A stretch of DNA of 64,000 bases. Origin: Fusobacterium ulcerans. GTDB taxonomy: Bacteria > Fusobacteriota > Fusobacteriia > Fusobacteriales > Fusobacteriaceae. The first letter of the stretch is position 1, and each line of letters starts with the position of its first letter. The stretch lies in the NCBI RefSeq assembly GCF_003019675.1, contig NZ_CP028105.1, forward strand, positions 1,628,282 through 1,692,281, read 5' to 3'. This document shows, in pieces, positions 25,476-33,568 of this stretch. The notes under the pieces were generated by a model. It ran no database searches. It saw only the letters and a list, made by a program, of their open reading frames with translations, and was not told the origin of the DNA. The translations under genes and the position numbers were made by a program.

Positions 25476-26150
25476 ATGGTAAACTTGAATAATGATTGGG
25501 ATGAAATACTAAAAGATGAGTTTGAAAAAGAATACTACCAAAAATTGAGAAAATTTCTAATAACAGAATATAAATCTGAAACTATTTATCCAAAGATGGA
25601 AAATATATTTTCAGCGTTGAAACTTACAAGCTATAAAGATTGTAAAGTACTAATTTTGGGACAAGATCCTTATCATGGTCCTAATCAGGCACATGGTTTA
25701 GCGTTTTCTGTGAACATAGGAATAAAAACTCCTCCATCACTGCAAAATATGTATAAAGAACTAAGAGATGAATTGGGACTGTATGTGCCAAACAATGGAT
25801 ATTTAGTGCCATGGGCAGAACAAGGAATACTTCTTTTAAATACTGCTCTTACAGTGAGAGCAGGAGCAGCAAATTCTCATTCAAAAGTTGGTTGGGAAAT
25901 ATTTACAGATAGTATAATCAAATACTTAAATGATAGAGAAGATCCAGTTATATTTGTTCTATGGGGTGGAAATGCAAGAAAGAAAAAAGCTTTCATAAAT
26001 ACTGATAGACATTATATACTTGAAGCAGCACATCCAAGTCCTCTATCAGCTCATAATGGATTTTTTGGGTGTGGACATTTTAAAAAGATAAATGAAATAT
26101 TGAGTAGTTTAGGTAAGAAAGAAATCAACTGGCAGATTGAAAACGTATAA
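25476..26150 (+). CDS. ung: Uracil-DNA glycosylase, family 1
   Basis: The 224-residue protein carries the family-1 UDG signatures: [21 protein letters not shown] (about 59-79, with the water-activating Asp in GQDPYH), [23 protein letters not shown]-like [11 protein letters not shown], and [17 protein letters not shown] with the catalytic His. It removes uracil from DNA to start base excision repair. The ATG follows TTGGAGGAGAG. It is full length and canonical. Confidence 0.96.
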   Translation: MVNLNNDWDEILKDEFEKEYYQKLRKFLITEYKSETIYPKMENIFSALKLTSYKDCKVLILGQDPYHGPNQAHGLAFSVNIGIKTPPSLQNMYKELRDELGLYVPNNGYLVPWAEQGILLLNTALTVRAGAANSHSKVGWEIFTDSIIKYLNDREDPVIFVLWGGNARKKKAFINTDRHYILEAAHPSPLSAHNGFFGCGHFKKINEILSSLGKKEINWQIENV

Positions 26151-26271
26151 ATAGAGTGATATTACAGTTTTATCTTTTATTTAAGTTGTATTAAATAAAT
26201 GTTGTTGTCACAAATATGACACAGATGTCTAATATAATTGTGTAAAAGAGGTTATAAACTGGAGGCTAATT

Positions 26272-26649
26272 ATGAAGTATATTAGTATGTTGATTTTAAT
26301 ATTTTCGATATCTACTCTACGCATATATGCTGATGAAATCATAATTGATGGATGCACTGTTTACTTCAATGAATTAAGCAGTGAGCAGAAAGAAGAAGTG
26401 ATAGAGCTTAGAGAGGATCTTTTAGTTAAATCGAATGAAATAAAAGATCAATTGAAAAGTATGAGATACAAGATACAGCAGGAAATGAGAAAAGAAACTC
26501 CAGACTGGGGCTATATGGATGATCTTAATAAGAGGTTTTTTGCTTTGCAGGGACAGCTTACAAATGAACTTTTAAAATATAAAAGTAAATTAGAAGAGAT
26601 CACATACAAAAATAATCCAAAACAGAATTCTTTGGTTGTTGAGGATTAG
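26272..26649 (+). CDS. Small secreted helical protein, unknown
   Basis: The 125-residue protein has a Sec signal peptide (MKYISMLILIFSISTLRIYADE) and a mature part that is almost entirely charged helix, with heptad-like spacing (KEEVIELREDLLVKSNEIKD and KSMRYKIQQEMRKE). In layout it recalls Spy/CpxP-type periplasmic proteins, but I see no LTxxQ motif, so no family is claimed. The promoter region holds an inverted repeat TGTCA-N6-TGACA at 26206-26221. It precedes murE, to which it may be cotranscribed. Confidence 0.65.
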   Translation: MKYISMLILIFSISTLRIYADEIIIDGCTVYFNELSSEQKEEVIELREDLLVKSNEIKDQLKSMRYKIQQEMRKETPDWGYMDDLNKRFFALQGQLTNELLKYKSKLEEITYKNNPKQNSLVVED

Positions 26650-26725
26650 TCTTTTCCTATGAAAATAATAAAATTTATGCTAGAATTATTACAGTATCAA
26701 AATTTCTTTTTAAGGAGAATATTAA

Positions 26726-28177
26726 ATGGAAAAATTTCTTAATGGACTGGAATATGAAATTTTAAAAGATGTAGCTAAAGAGGAAGAATATACTGGCATA
26801 GAGTATGATTCTAGAAAAATAAAAACTGGAGATATTTTTGTTGCTTTAGAAGGAGCTGTCTCTGATGGACACAATTATATAGAACAGGCAGTAAAAAATG
26901 GAGCTAAATGCGTTTTAGTGTCTAAAAAAGTTGAAGCTGCCTTTCCAGTAAAATATATTTGGATCAAGGATCTAAGAAAAAAATTAGGAGTGTTAGCTTC
27001 TAATTTTTATAATTGGCCTCAAAAAAAATTAAAGATTATAGGAATAACAGGAACTAACGGAAAAACAACAACAACTTATCTTATAGAGTCTATATTGGGA
27101 AGTAATAAGACTGCAAGAATAGGAACTGTAGAATATAAAATAGGAGATGAAGTAATTGAAGCTCCTAATACTACTCCAGAATCTTTGGACATAGTGAAGA
27201 TGTGCAAGAGATCAGTAGAAAAAGGAATGGAATATCTTGTGATGGAAGTTAGCTCTCATGCTCTTGATCTTGGAAGGGTTGATATGCTTGAATTTGATGT
27301 AAGTATGTTTACTAATCTGACTTTAGATCATCTTGATTTTCATAAGACAATGGAAGATTACTTTCAGGCAAAAAGAAAACTTTTTACAATGATGAAAAAA
27401 GGCTGTGAAAAAAACTGTGTCATCAATATAGATGATCTATATGGAAAAAGGCTTTCTTCAGAATTTGGAGGAATCTCTTATGGTATGCACAATGAAGGAA
27501 GAGTAAGAGGAAGAATAGTAGAGTTTCACGGAGATGGGCAGGAAGTGGAACTTCATATAGATGCTTTTTCAACAAGAACAAAACTTGCTATACTTGGAAG
27601 ATATAATGTATATAATGTTCTTGGAGCAATATCTATAGCTTTGCTTCTGGGAATTGAAAAAGAAATTGTTCTTGAGAGAATAAAAGAATTAAAAGGAGCA
27701 CCTGGAAGATATGAACTGGTAAACTGTGGACAGAATTTTACAGTAATAGTAGACTATTCACATACTAGCGATGCTCTTGAAAATATATTAAAAAGTATAA
27801 ATGAATTGAAAAAAGGAAAAGTAATAACAGTCTTTGGATGTGGTGGAGATAGAGATGCAAGTAAAAGACCTGTTATGGGAGAAATAGCTGAAAGATTGAG
27901 CGATATTGCAATAGTGACATCAGACAATCCAAGAACAGAAGACCCTCACAAAATAGTGGAACAAGTACTGGAAGGAATGAAGGGAAAAAATCATATTGTA
28001 GAGGAAGATAGAGATCATGCTATATCTAAGGCTGTAGAACTAGCAGAAGAAAAAGATATTATCCTTATAGCTGGAAAAGGGCATGAAACTTATCAAATAT
28101 TAGGAAGAAAAAAAATACATTTTGATGATAGAGAGATTGCTAGAAGAGAGATAGTAAAAAAGAAAAGAATGAAATAA
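26726..28177 (+). CDS. murE: UDP-N-acetylmuramyl tripeptide synthetase
   Basis: The 483-residue Mur ligase has the N-terminal UDP-binding part (YDSRKIKTGDIFVALEG), the ATP loop GITGTNGKTTTTYL (about 109-122), TPESLDIVKM, and LEFDVSMFTNLTLDHLDFH. It ends with the C-terminal substrate motif DNPRTEDP (about 411-418) and GKGHETYQ. It adds the third stem-peptide residue to UDP-MurNAc-L-Ala-D-Glu. D-N-P-R is the motif known from meso-diaminopimelate-adding MurE; Fusobacterium peptidoglycan may instead hold meso-lanthionine, a close analogue. The kdsA gene starts 9 bp after its stop, so cell-wall and LPS steps share an operon. Confidence 0.95.
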   Translation: MEKFLNGLEYEILKDVAKEEEYTGIEYDSRKIKTGDIFVALEGAVSDGHNYIEQAVKNGAKCVLVSKKVEAAFPVKYIWIKDLRKKLGVLASNFYNWPQKKLKIIGITGTNGKTTTTYLIESILGSNKTARIGTVEYKIGDEVIEAPNTTPESLDIVKMCKRSVEKGMEYLVMEVSSHALDLGRVDMLEFDVSMFTNLTLDHLDFHKTMEDYFQAKRKLFTMMKKGCEKNCVINIDDLYGKRLSSEFGGISYGMHNEGRVRGRIVEFHGDGQEVELHIDAFSTRTKLAILGRYNVYNVLGAISIALLLGIEKEIVLERIKELKGAPGRYELVNCGQNFTVIVDYSHTSDALENILKSINELKKGKVITVFGCGGDRDASKRPVMGEIAERLSDIAIVTSDNPRTEDPHKIVEQVLEGMKGKNHIVEEDRDHAISKAVELAEEKDIILIAGKGHETYQILGRKKIHFDDREIARREIVKKKRMK

Positions 28178-28186
28178 GGGGGAATC

Positions 28187-29026
28187 ATGCTGGTAAGTGA
28201 AGTAAAAAAAGTTAAAATAGGAAAAAATATAGAAATCGGTGGAAATAATAGATTCACTTTGATAGCAGGTCCGTGTGTAATAGAATCTGAAGAATTAGTG
28301 ATGGAAGTAGCAGGAAAAGTAAAAGAAATATGTGACAGATTAGGAATAAACTATATATTCAAAGCTTCTTTTGATAAAGCTAACAGATCATCTATCCATT
28401 CGTATAGAGGACCTGGAATAGAAGAAGGACTTAGAATACTGAAAAAAGTAAAAGATACATATGGGCTTCCAGTGGTAACAGATGTACATGAAGTATGGCA
28501 GTGTAAAAAGGCAGCAGAAGTGGTAGACCTTATACAGATACCAGCATTTTTATGCAGACAGACAGATTTGCTCATAGCAGCAGCTGAAACAGGACTTCCT
28601 GTAAATGTAAAAAAAGGACAGTTCCTTGCTCCATGGGATATGAAAAATGTAGTAACTAAAATGGAAGAAAGTGGAAATCCTAATGTTATGCTTTGTGAAA
28701 GAGGAAGCACTTTTGGATATAATAACATGGTAGTAGATATGAGAGCTTTCATGGAAATGAGAAAATTTGGATACCCAGTGGTATTTGATGTAACTCATGC
28801 AGTACAAAAGCCAGGAGGATTGGGAACAGCTACTTCTGGAGACAGAGAGTATGTTTATCCATTAATGAGAGCGGGACTTGCAATAGGTGTAGATGCAATA
28901 TTTGCAGAGGTACATCCAAATCCAGAAAAAGCTATGTCAGATGGCCCTAATATGCTTTATTTATCTGACCTTGAAGAGATATTGAAAATGGCAGTTAAAA
29001 TAGATGATCTTGTAAAAGGAAGATAA
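28187..29026 (+). CDS. kdsA: 3-deoxy-8-phosphooctulonate synthase (Kdo-8-P synthase)
   Basis: The 279-residue TIM-barrel protein contains AGPCVIESEELVM near the N-terminus, FKASFDKANRSSIHSYRGPG, IPAFLCRQTDLL, LCERGSTFGYNNMVVDMR, FDVTHAVQKPGG, and FAEVHPNP with SDGPNM. It condenses phosphoenolpyruvate with arabinose-5-phosphate to form Kdo-8-phosphate. The Cys in GPCVIES, with His, Glu and Asp in the later motifs, indicates the metal-dependent class of KdsA. The next gene, kdsD, supplies its substrate. Its presence implies a Gram-negative-type outer membrane with Kdo. Confidence 0.96.
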   Translation: MLVSEVKKVKIGKNIEIGGNNRFTLIAGPCVIESEELVMEVAGKVKEICDRLGINYIFKASFDKANRSSIHSYRGPGIEEGLRILKKVKDTYGLPVVTDVHEVWQCKKAAEVVDLIQIPAFLCRQTDLLIAAAETGLPVNVKKGQFLAPWDMKNVVTKMEESGNPNVMLCERGSTFGYNNMVVDMRAFMEMRKFGYPVVFDVTHAVQKPGGLGTATSGDREYVYPLMRAGLAIGVDAIFAEVHPNPEKAMSDGPNMLYLSDLEEILKMAVKIDDLVKGR

Positions 29027-29044
29027 TAGGAGATGACAGGAGAA

Positions 29045-30007
29045 ATGGATATAATCAATTATGCCAAGGAAGTTTTTGATTCAGAGATAGAAGAATTAAA
29101 AATAGTAAGAGATAAAATAAACAGAGAAATGATAGATGTAGTTGAAGAAATATTGAAATCAGAAGGAAAAGTAGTAGTAACAGGTATTGGAAAATCAGGG
29201 TTGATTGGAAAAAAAATAGCTGCTACACTTGCTTCTACTGGAACACATTCAGTATTTATGAACTCAGCAGAGGGACTTCATGGAGACCTTGGGATGATAT
29301 CTAAAGAAGATGTAGTTATAGCTATATCAAATAGTGGAAATAGTGATGAAATAGTTGCCATACTTCCGTCTATCAAAAAGATAGGTGCCAAGATAGTTGC
29401 AATGACAGGAAACAGAAATTCAAAACTTGGAAGAGAAGCAGACTATATATTAAATATAGGAGTAAAGAGAGAGGGATGCCCTCTTAATCTTGCACCAATG
29501 TCTTCTACTACAAGTACTTTGGTGATGGGAGATGCTCTTGCAGCAATTCTTATCAAGAAAAGAGATTTCAAGCCAGAAAATTTTGCATTGTACCATCCAG
29601 GTGGAAGTCTGGGAAAAAGACTTTTGATGAAAGTAAGAGATGTAATGCATAAAGACGAGATGATTCCTTTATGTGATAAAGAAAGTGTAATAGATGATGT
29701 AATACTTACAATGACTGACAAAAGACTTGGAGCTGTCTGTGTGATGAATGGTGACCTGATGGTAGGAATAATTACAGAGGGAGATATAAGAAGAGCTTTG
29801 AAAAGAAGAGAAGAATTTTTTGGATTTAAAGCAAAAGATATTATGACTAGAAACTTTACTAAGGTAGATAGTGATAGTATGGCAATAGATGCTTTGGAAC
29901 TTATGGAAAACAGAGAGAGTCAAATATCAGTTCTTCCTGTATTTGACAAGGATAAATTGGTAGGAATGGTAAGAGTACATGACCTTCTAAATGTTGTTGG
30001 AAGATAA
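29045..30007 (+). CDS. kdsD: Arabinose-5-phosphate isomerase
   Basis: The 320-residue protein has a SIS domain (VVVTGIGKSGLIGKKIAATLASTGTHSVFMNSAEGLHGDLGM, at about 35-80) with the EGLHGDLG motif of A5P isomerases. After it come KREGCPLNLAPMSSTT and two CBS domains at about 200-320. It converts ribulose-5-phosphate to arabinose-5-phosphate for KdsA, encoded just upstream. An ATG at 29033 abuts AGGAG without spacing; the ATG at 29045 is preferred but not proven. Full length and canonical. Confidence 0.94.
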   Translation: MDIINYAKEVFDSEIEELKIVRDKINREMIDVVEEILKSEGKVVVTGIGKSGLIGKKIAATLASTGTHSVFMNSAEGLHGDLGMISKEDVVIAISNSGNSDEIVAILPSIKKIGAKIVAMTGNRNSKLGREADYILNIGVKREGCPLNLAPMSSTTSTLVMGDALAAILIKKRDFKPENFALYHPGGSLGKRLLMKVRDVMHKDEMIPLCDKESVIDDVILTMTDKRLGAVCVMNGDLMVGIITEGDIRRALKRREEFFGFKAKDIMTRNFTKVDSDSMAIDALELMENRESQISVLPVFDKDKLVGMVRVHDLLNVVGR

Positions 30008-30017
30008 TTGGAAAATA

Positions 30018-30046
30018 GTTGACATGGGAAGTAAATTTTTATATAA
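30018..30046 (+). promoter_or_regulatory. Consensus sigma-70 promoter of the DUF1858 gene
   Basis: TTGACA (30018-30023), a 17-bp spacer and TATAAT (30041-30046) match the consensus exactly, 44 bp upstream of the gene. Confidence 0.8.
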
Positions 30047-30089
30047 TCATAGATATACACAAAAATTAAATTTTTAAGGAGTGATAATA

Positions 30090-30290
30090 ATGATAACTAA
30101 AGATATGAATATCCTTGAAGCAGTTCAACAATATCCTGTATTAGCTGATGTATTCAGAAAACATGGACTAGGATGTGTAGGATGTATGATAGCTGCTGGA
30201 GAAACTCTAGGAGAAGGAATTACTGCTCATGGATTAGATGCAGATGCTATAATAGCTGAAGCTAATGAATTAGTAGCAGCACAAAAATAA
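30090..30290 (+). CDS. DUF1858 / hybrid-cluster-associated redox disulfide domain protein
   Basis: The 66-residue protein matches the DUF1858/TIGR03980 domain: TKDMNILEAVQQYPVLADVFRKHGLGCVGCMIAAGETL, with a CxxC pair (GLGCVGCMIAAGETLGEG) and a C-terminal helix ending in AAQK. The CxxC is proposed to be a redox disulfide. The domain often sits beside or within hybrid-cluster proteins in anaerobes, but none is adjacent here. The ATG at 30090 has AAGGAG at a good distance; a GTG at 30081 overlaps that site. It is monocistronic with its own promoter and terminator, and probably strongly expressed. Confidence 0.85.
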   Translation: MITKDMNILEAVQQYPVLADVFRKHGLGCVGCMIAAGETLGEGITAHGLDADAIIAEANELVAAQK

Positions 30291-30313
30291 TTACATAAGA
30301 AATTATTAAAAAG

Positions 30314-30344
30314 ACAAGGCAGATTTTTATATAATCTGCCTTGT
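30314..30344 (+). terminator. Intrinsic terminator after the DUF1858 gene
   Basis: ACAAGGCAGAT and ATCTGCCTTGT form a perfect 11-bp stem, followed by TTTAG. Confidence 0.75.
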
Positions 30345-30380
30345 TTAGTATCTATGAGCCACTATTTGAAAAATATATTA

Positions 30381-30412
30381 TTGACAAATAAGAAATCATA
30401 TGATATTATAAT
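30381..30412 (+). promoter_or_regulatory. Promoter of the tRNA cluster
   Basis: TTGACA at 30381-30386 is followed by overlapping -10 candidates: TATTAT at 30404-30409 (17-bp spacer) and TATAAT at 30407-30412 (20-bp spacer). The start point would lie a few bases before the first tRNA. Confidence 0.65.
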
Positions 30413-30420
30413 TAATGCGT

Positions 30421-30504
30421 GGAAGGTTATCCTAATTGGTAAGGAACCGGTCTTGAAAACCGGCGTCGCAAGACTTCAGAGTTCGAATCTCTGATCTTCC
30501 GCCA
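30421..30504 (+). tRNA. tRNA-Ser (TGA)
   Basis: The cloverleaf reads from GGAAGGT paired with ATCTTCC (one G:U). The anticodon stem-loop CCGGT-CTTGAAA-ACCGG gives anticodon TGA, the variable arm is long as in serine tRNAs, and the T arm is CAGAGTTCGAATCTCTG. Discriminator G and a genomically encoded CCA end it at 30504. Confidence 0.95.
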
Positions 30505-30512
30505 GATATGAT

Positions 30513-30603
30513 GGTGAAGTGGCAGAGTGGCCTAATGCACTCCCCTGCTAAGGGAGAGTACCTATAAACGGTACCGAGAGTTCAAATCTCTCCTTCACCG
30601 CCA
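30513..30603 (+). tRNA. tRNA-Ser (GCT)
   Basis: The acceptor stem GGTGAAG pairs with CTTCACC. The anticodon loop CTGCTAA within CTCCC/GGGAG gives anticodon GCT, the variable arm is long (GTACC...GGTAC) and the T arm is GAGAGTTCAAATCTCTC. CCA is encoded. It follows the first serine tRNA by 8 bp and shares its promoter. Confidence 0.95.
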
Positions 30604-30614
30604 TTTGTAAATTC

Positions 30615-30638
30615 AGGTAGGCAACTACCTTTTTTTTA
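30615..30638 (+). terminator. Terminator between the serine and arginine tRNAs
   Basis: AGGTAG and CTACCT form a 6-bp stem with the tetraloop GCAA, followed by eight T. It ends only 12 bp before the next tRNA. Confidence 0.8.
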
Positions 30639-30650
30639 TATAAATCCTGT

Positions 30651-30727
<77 letters not shown>

Positions 30728-30743
30728 TTTAAAAATAATAATA

Positions 30744-30776
30744 AGACTGTAGCCTAAAGGATTACAGCCTTTTTTA
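30744..30776 (+). terminator. Terminator after tRNA-Arg
   Basis: AGACTGTAG pairs with TTACAGCCT with one mismatch, followed by six T. From here to the rubredoxin gene I see no other gene. Confidence 0.65.
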
Positions 30777-30923
30777 TTTAAAAAAACTGTATTAAGAAAG
30801 AGATATATAGATACTGATTATGAAATAGAAGTATAAAAAATAAAAAAAATTAAAAAATAAAAAAGGAAAGTACATGGTATTAGCAGTATATGTATAATAG
30901 ATACATAAAAAAAATACGATAAT

Positions 30924-30940
30924 ATAGGTAATTTACCTAT
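30924..30940. promoter_or_regulatory. 17-bp perfect inverted repeat upstream of rubredoxin
   Basis: ATAGGTAA and TTACCTAT flank a single T, 33 bp before the rubredoxin start. It has the form of a dimeric regulator's operator; the regulator is unknown. Confidence 0.45.
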
Positions 30941-30972
30941 TTAAACTAAAATAATAACTAGGAGGAAATGGT

Positions 30973-31131
30973 ATGAAAAAATATGAATGTAAAGTATGTG
31001 GATATATTTATGATCCAGTTGAGGGAGATCCAGATGGAGGAATAGCTGCTGGAACAGCTTTTGAAGATATTCCTGATGATTGGGTATGTCCTTTATGTGG
31101 AGTAGGAAAAGACGATTTCGAAGCAATCTAA
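30973..31131 (+). CDS. Rubredoxin
   Basis: The 52-residue protein begins [15 protein letters not shown] and ends [18 protein letters not shown]. The two CxxCG pairs (Cys6/Cys9 and Cys39/Cys42) hold one iron, and the aromatic residues of the rubredoxin core (Tyr11, Tyr13, Trp37, Phe30) are in place. It carries single electrons, in anaerobes often to oxygen- or peroxide-detoxifying reductases. The ATG follows TAGGAGGAAATGGT. It is monocistronic, between a palindrome and a terminator. Confidence 0.97.
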   Translation: MKKYECKVCGYIYDPVEGDPDGGIAAGTAFEDIPDDWVCPLCGVGKDDFEAI

Positions 31132-31149
31132 TAAAAAATTAAAAGATAG

Positions 31150-31175
31150 AAGACAGGATAATTACATCCTGTCTT
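31150..31175 (+). terminator. Rubredoxin terminator
   Basis: AAGACAGGAT and ATCCTGTCTT form a perfect 10-bp stem followed by TTTG and further T. Confidence 0.85.
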
Positions 31176-31308
31176 TTTGTTTTTAAGGAATAAAAGACAA
31201 TAGTCAGCAACCTAAGCTAAACAACTTTTAAAATAAAAGCAACTGTTGATATATAGAAGAGAGTAAAATTTTATGCTAGAATAATAAAAAACAGCATAAG
31301 GGGGAAGA

Positions 31309-32313
31309 ATGAAGTACAAAAGCAGTTTTTTTATAATGGTATATAATTTTATCTGGACTATACTAGGGTGTGTGGGGATAATATTTTTTATAACATATGT
31401 ACTGTCAAATTTTGTATATATAAGATTTTCTTATTTATATCCAATAGGGATAGTAGTTTTAATAATTTGCAGTATTTATTCTATAGTAACAGGATATATT
31501 ACTGTAGACATAGGAGAAAAGGAAGTCAGCATAAAAAGTCTGATATCTACAAAAGAAAAACTAGAATTTGACAGATACCTTTTTTCGTCAAGAGTATGTA
31601 CTCATTCTGTGAATTTTATACCAACACAGAAAGAGAGATTTTTAATTATATTTGATGGAAGCGTTGAAAGAGAGATAAAGCTTTCAAACTTTTCTAAAAA
31701 ATCATTTGATAAGGTATTGTCTGTTTTAAATAAAAGAACATTGGATAAAGAAGAGATAAAAGAAACACTGAAAAAAGAGATATTCACTATTCCAAAGGAA
31801 GATATTTTAGAAGAGCATATGAGATTACTGAAAAAATATATAATAATAGCAACAGGAGCAGCTATAGTTTTAAGCAGTGGACTTTATTTCTTGATTAAAA
31901 AAAATTCTGATGGAAGAGAATTAACTTCGTTTTTTGGAATGATGGTTTTATTCAATATTTTAATGTTTGGAATACCTGGGATAGCTATATTTTGTGAATA
32001 TATAAGGAAGGGAAATGAAACTCCTGAAAGGATACACGTAGATATAGACAGTATTAATATTGATGGAAAAGTTTATAATATGAGAGAGATAAAAAAGATA
32101 GTTGCTACTCCAGCCTCATATGAAGAGGGGCTGATTGGAAAAAATTTTAGGAAAATAATCATTCATACAAACAGAAATAAAAAAATACTGCATTTAGGTG
32201 CAAGGGCAGTTGCTGGAATAAATAAAATAGTTTATGAAGAATATAATGAATTATGTAATATTATAGAAAAATCAGCTGCAATGAATGATGTAGATTTTAT
32301 ATACGATCTCTAA
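31309..32313 (+). CDS. Membrane protein of unknown function with two helical-hairpin/soluble modules
   Basis: I do not recognise this 334-residue protein. It has two membrane segments near 8-62, then a soluble stretch of about 110 residues containing a PH-like strand pattern (YITVDIGEKEVSIKSLIST). Two more membrane segments follow near 176-195 and 208-230, and then a second soluble module (ERIHVDIDSINIDGKVYNMREIKKI and FRKIIIHTNRNKKILHL). The two halves have the same order, suggesting an internal duplication. The ATG follows GGGGGAAG. No catalytic residues are apparent. Confidence 0.65.
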   Translation: MKYKSSFFIMVYNFIWTILGCVGIIFFITYVLSNFVYIRFSYLYPIGIVVLIICSIYSIVTGYITVDIGEKEVSIKSLISTKEKLEFDRYLFSSRVCTHSVNFIPTQKERFLIIFDGSVEREIKLSNFSKKSFDKVLSVLNKRTLDKEEIKETLKKEIFTIPKEDILEEHMRLLKKYIIIATGAAIVLSSGLYFLIKKNSDGRELTSFFGMMVLFNILMFGIPGIAIFCEYIRKGNETPERIHVDIDSINIDGKVYNMREIKKIVATPASYEEGLIGKNFRKIIIHTNRNKKILHLGARAVAGINKIVYEEYNELCNIIEKSAAMNDVDFIYDL

Positions 32314-32407
32314 AAAATATTTATATAGAAAAAGGATATGTTTCTGGACAACAGAATAATTCTATAAAGTAAAATTTTTTATAAAATGTTTTTTAGGAGG
32401 AGTATTT

Positions 32408-33058
32408 ATGGCAGAGGATAAAGATAAAAAGGGAATGATAGTTTTTACAAAATTCAGTCCTTATACAGTTGTGGATACTAAAATAGAAAATTACAAAGGG
32501 GAAGAATACGAAACACCAAGAACAGTTTCATTGTGCAGATGTGGACATTCTAAAAATAAACCTTTCTGTGATGGTACTCATGCAAGAGGAGTAGAGTTTA
32601 ATAATGAGAGAGAAGAAGAAAAAACTAGAGGAATAAAAGGGTATAATGGAGAAAAAATAGTAGTATATTTTGACAAATATATATGTAAGCATGCTGCTAA
32701 ATGTGTAAAGGGCTATCCAGAAGTATTCAACCCAGATAAAATTCCTTGGATAGAAATGAAAAATGCAACAGATATTGAGAAATTGATAAAAGTAATAAAA
32801 AGCTGTCCATCAGGGGCTCTTTCATATCAATTAGAAGGTGGAGAAAGAGAAACAATATATCATGATGTAGAAAAAATAACTATTGAAAAAAATGGTTCTA
32901 TAAATATCACTGGTGGAGTAAAAGTAATAGATGATAATAGCTCAGAAGAGATATTAGACAGTAAGGAGCACTATTCACTATGTAGATGTGGCCATTCAAA
33001 GCATAAGCCTTTCTGTGATGGAACTCATAAACATATAAACTTTAATGACGAAGAATAA
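32408..33058 (+). CDS. Iron-sulfur protein with two CDGSH domains flanking a 4Fe-4S mono-cluster-like domain
   Basis: The 216-residue protein has a first CDGSH motif (CRCGHSKNKPFCDGTH, about 43-58). A middle domain resembles Fer4_19 (YICKHAAKCVKGYPEVFN and VIKSCPSGALSYQ, about 92-140), and a second CDGSH motif is CRCGHSKHKPFCDGTH (about 191-206). CDGSH domains bind a labile 2Fe-2S cluster through three Cys and one His. The protein is soluble and probably handles electrons or clusters in the cytoplasm. Separate promoter and terminator regions suggest it is monocistronic. The specific partner is unknown. Confidence 0.88.
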   Translation: MAEDKDKKGMIVFTKFSPYTVVDTKIENYKGEEYETPRTVSLCRCGHSKNKPFCDGTHARGVEFNNEREEEKTRGIKGYNGEKIVVYFDKYICKHAAKCVKGYPEVFNPDKIPWIEMKNATDIEKLIKVIKSCPSGALSYQLEGGERETIYHDVEKITIEKNGSINITGGVKVIDDNSSEEILDSKEHYSLCRCGHSKHKPFCDGTHKHINFNDEE

Positions 33059-33172
33059 AATTTATATATATAAATATATGCAATGGGACATTGATTTATT
33101 TTTTTCAAAAGAGCATCACATTTCTATAGAAAAAATAAAAAAATTTTTTTAATAAAAAAGAATAAAAGTAAA

Positions 33173-33206
33173 AAAATCCTCAGTATAAATTTACTGGGGA
33201 TTTTTG
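33173..33206 (+). terminator. Terminator after the CDGSH gene
   Basis: AAATCCTCAGTA pairs with TACTGGGGATTT, with G:U pairs, and is followed by T residues. Confidence 0.65.
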
Positions 33207-33366
33207 TATTTAAGGGGTATCTGAAGTGGACACTTTTACATACAAATGCGAACTTTATAAATGTGCTTTAAAGTTTGCATAACTACCTCAAAATCTATAT
33301 TAATCATGATTGTATGATTGTTTGTATTTGTTAAAATCATGAATAAATATTTTAGAGAGGGGAAAG

Positions 33367-33486
33367 ATGATTGAAAAGATTATGAAGGCTGTAAAAAGCG
33401 GGAACAAAAAAAGAGGGAGAAATATAACCATTGGAATTACAATTGGATTAATTCTAATGGGAGAAATGGGGTATTCAGGTCTTTAG
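33367..33486 (+). pseudogene. Orphan N-terminal signal-peptide fragment of a fusobacterial surface protein
   Basis: A 39-codon frame starts at ATG 33367 after AGAGAGGGG and encodes a basic leader (MIEKIMKAVKSGNKKRGRN), then a hydrophobic segment ITIGITIGLILMGEMG and a stop at 33484. This looks like the extended N-terminal export signal seen on large fusobacterial surface proteins, with nothing after it. It reads as the stump of a deleted or recombined autotransporter gene. A genuine small membrane protein cannot be excluded, because the ribosome-binding site is good and a terminator follows. Confidence 0.5.
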
Positions 33487-33530
33487 AGAAAAGAGCAATG
33501 TATGACAAAGAAATAAAAGTGAATCACTAG

Positions 33531-33568
33531 AAAGAACTATTTGTTACAATCAGATAGTTCTTTTTTTA
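33531..33568 (+). terminator. Terminator after the orphan fragment
   Basis: AAAGAACTAT and ATAGTTCTTT form a 10-bp perfect stem followed by further T residues. Confidence 0.75.
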
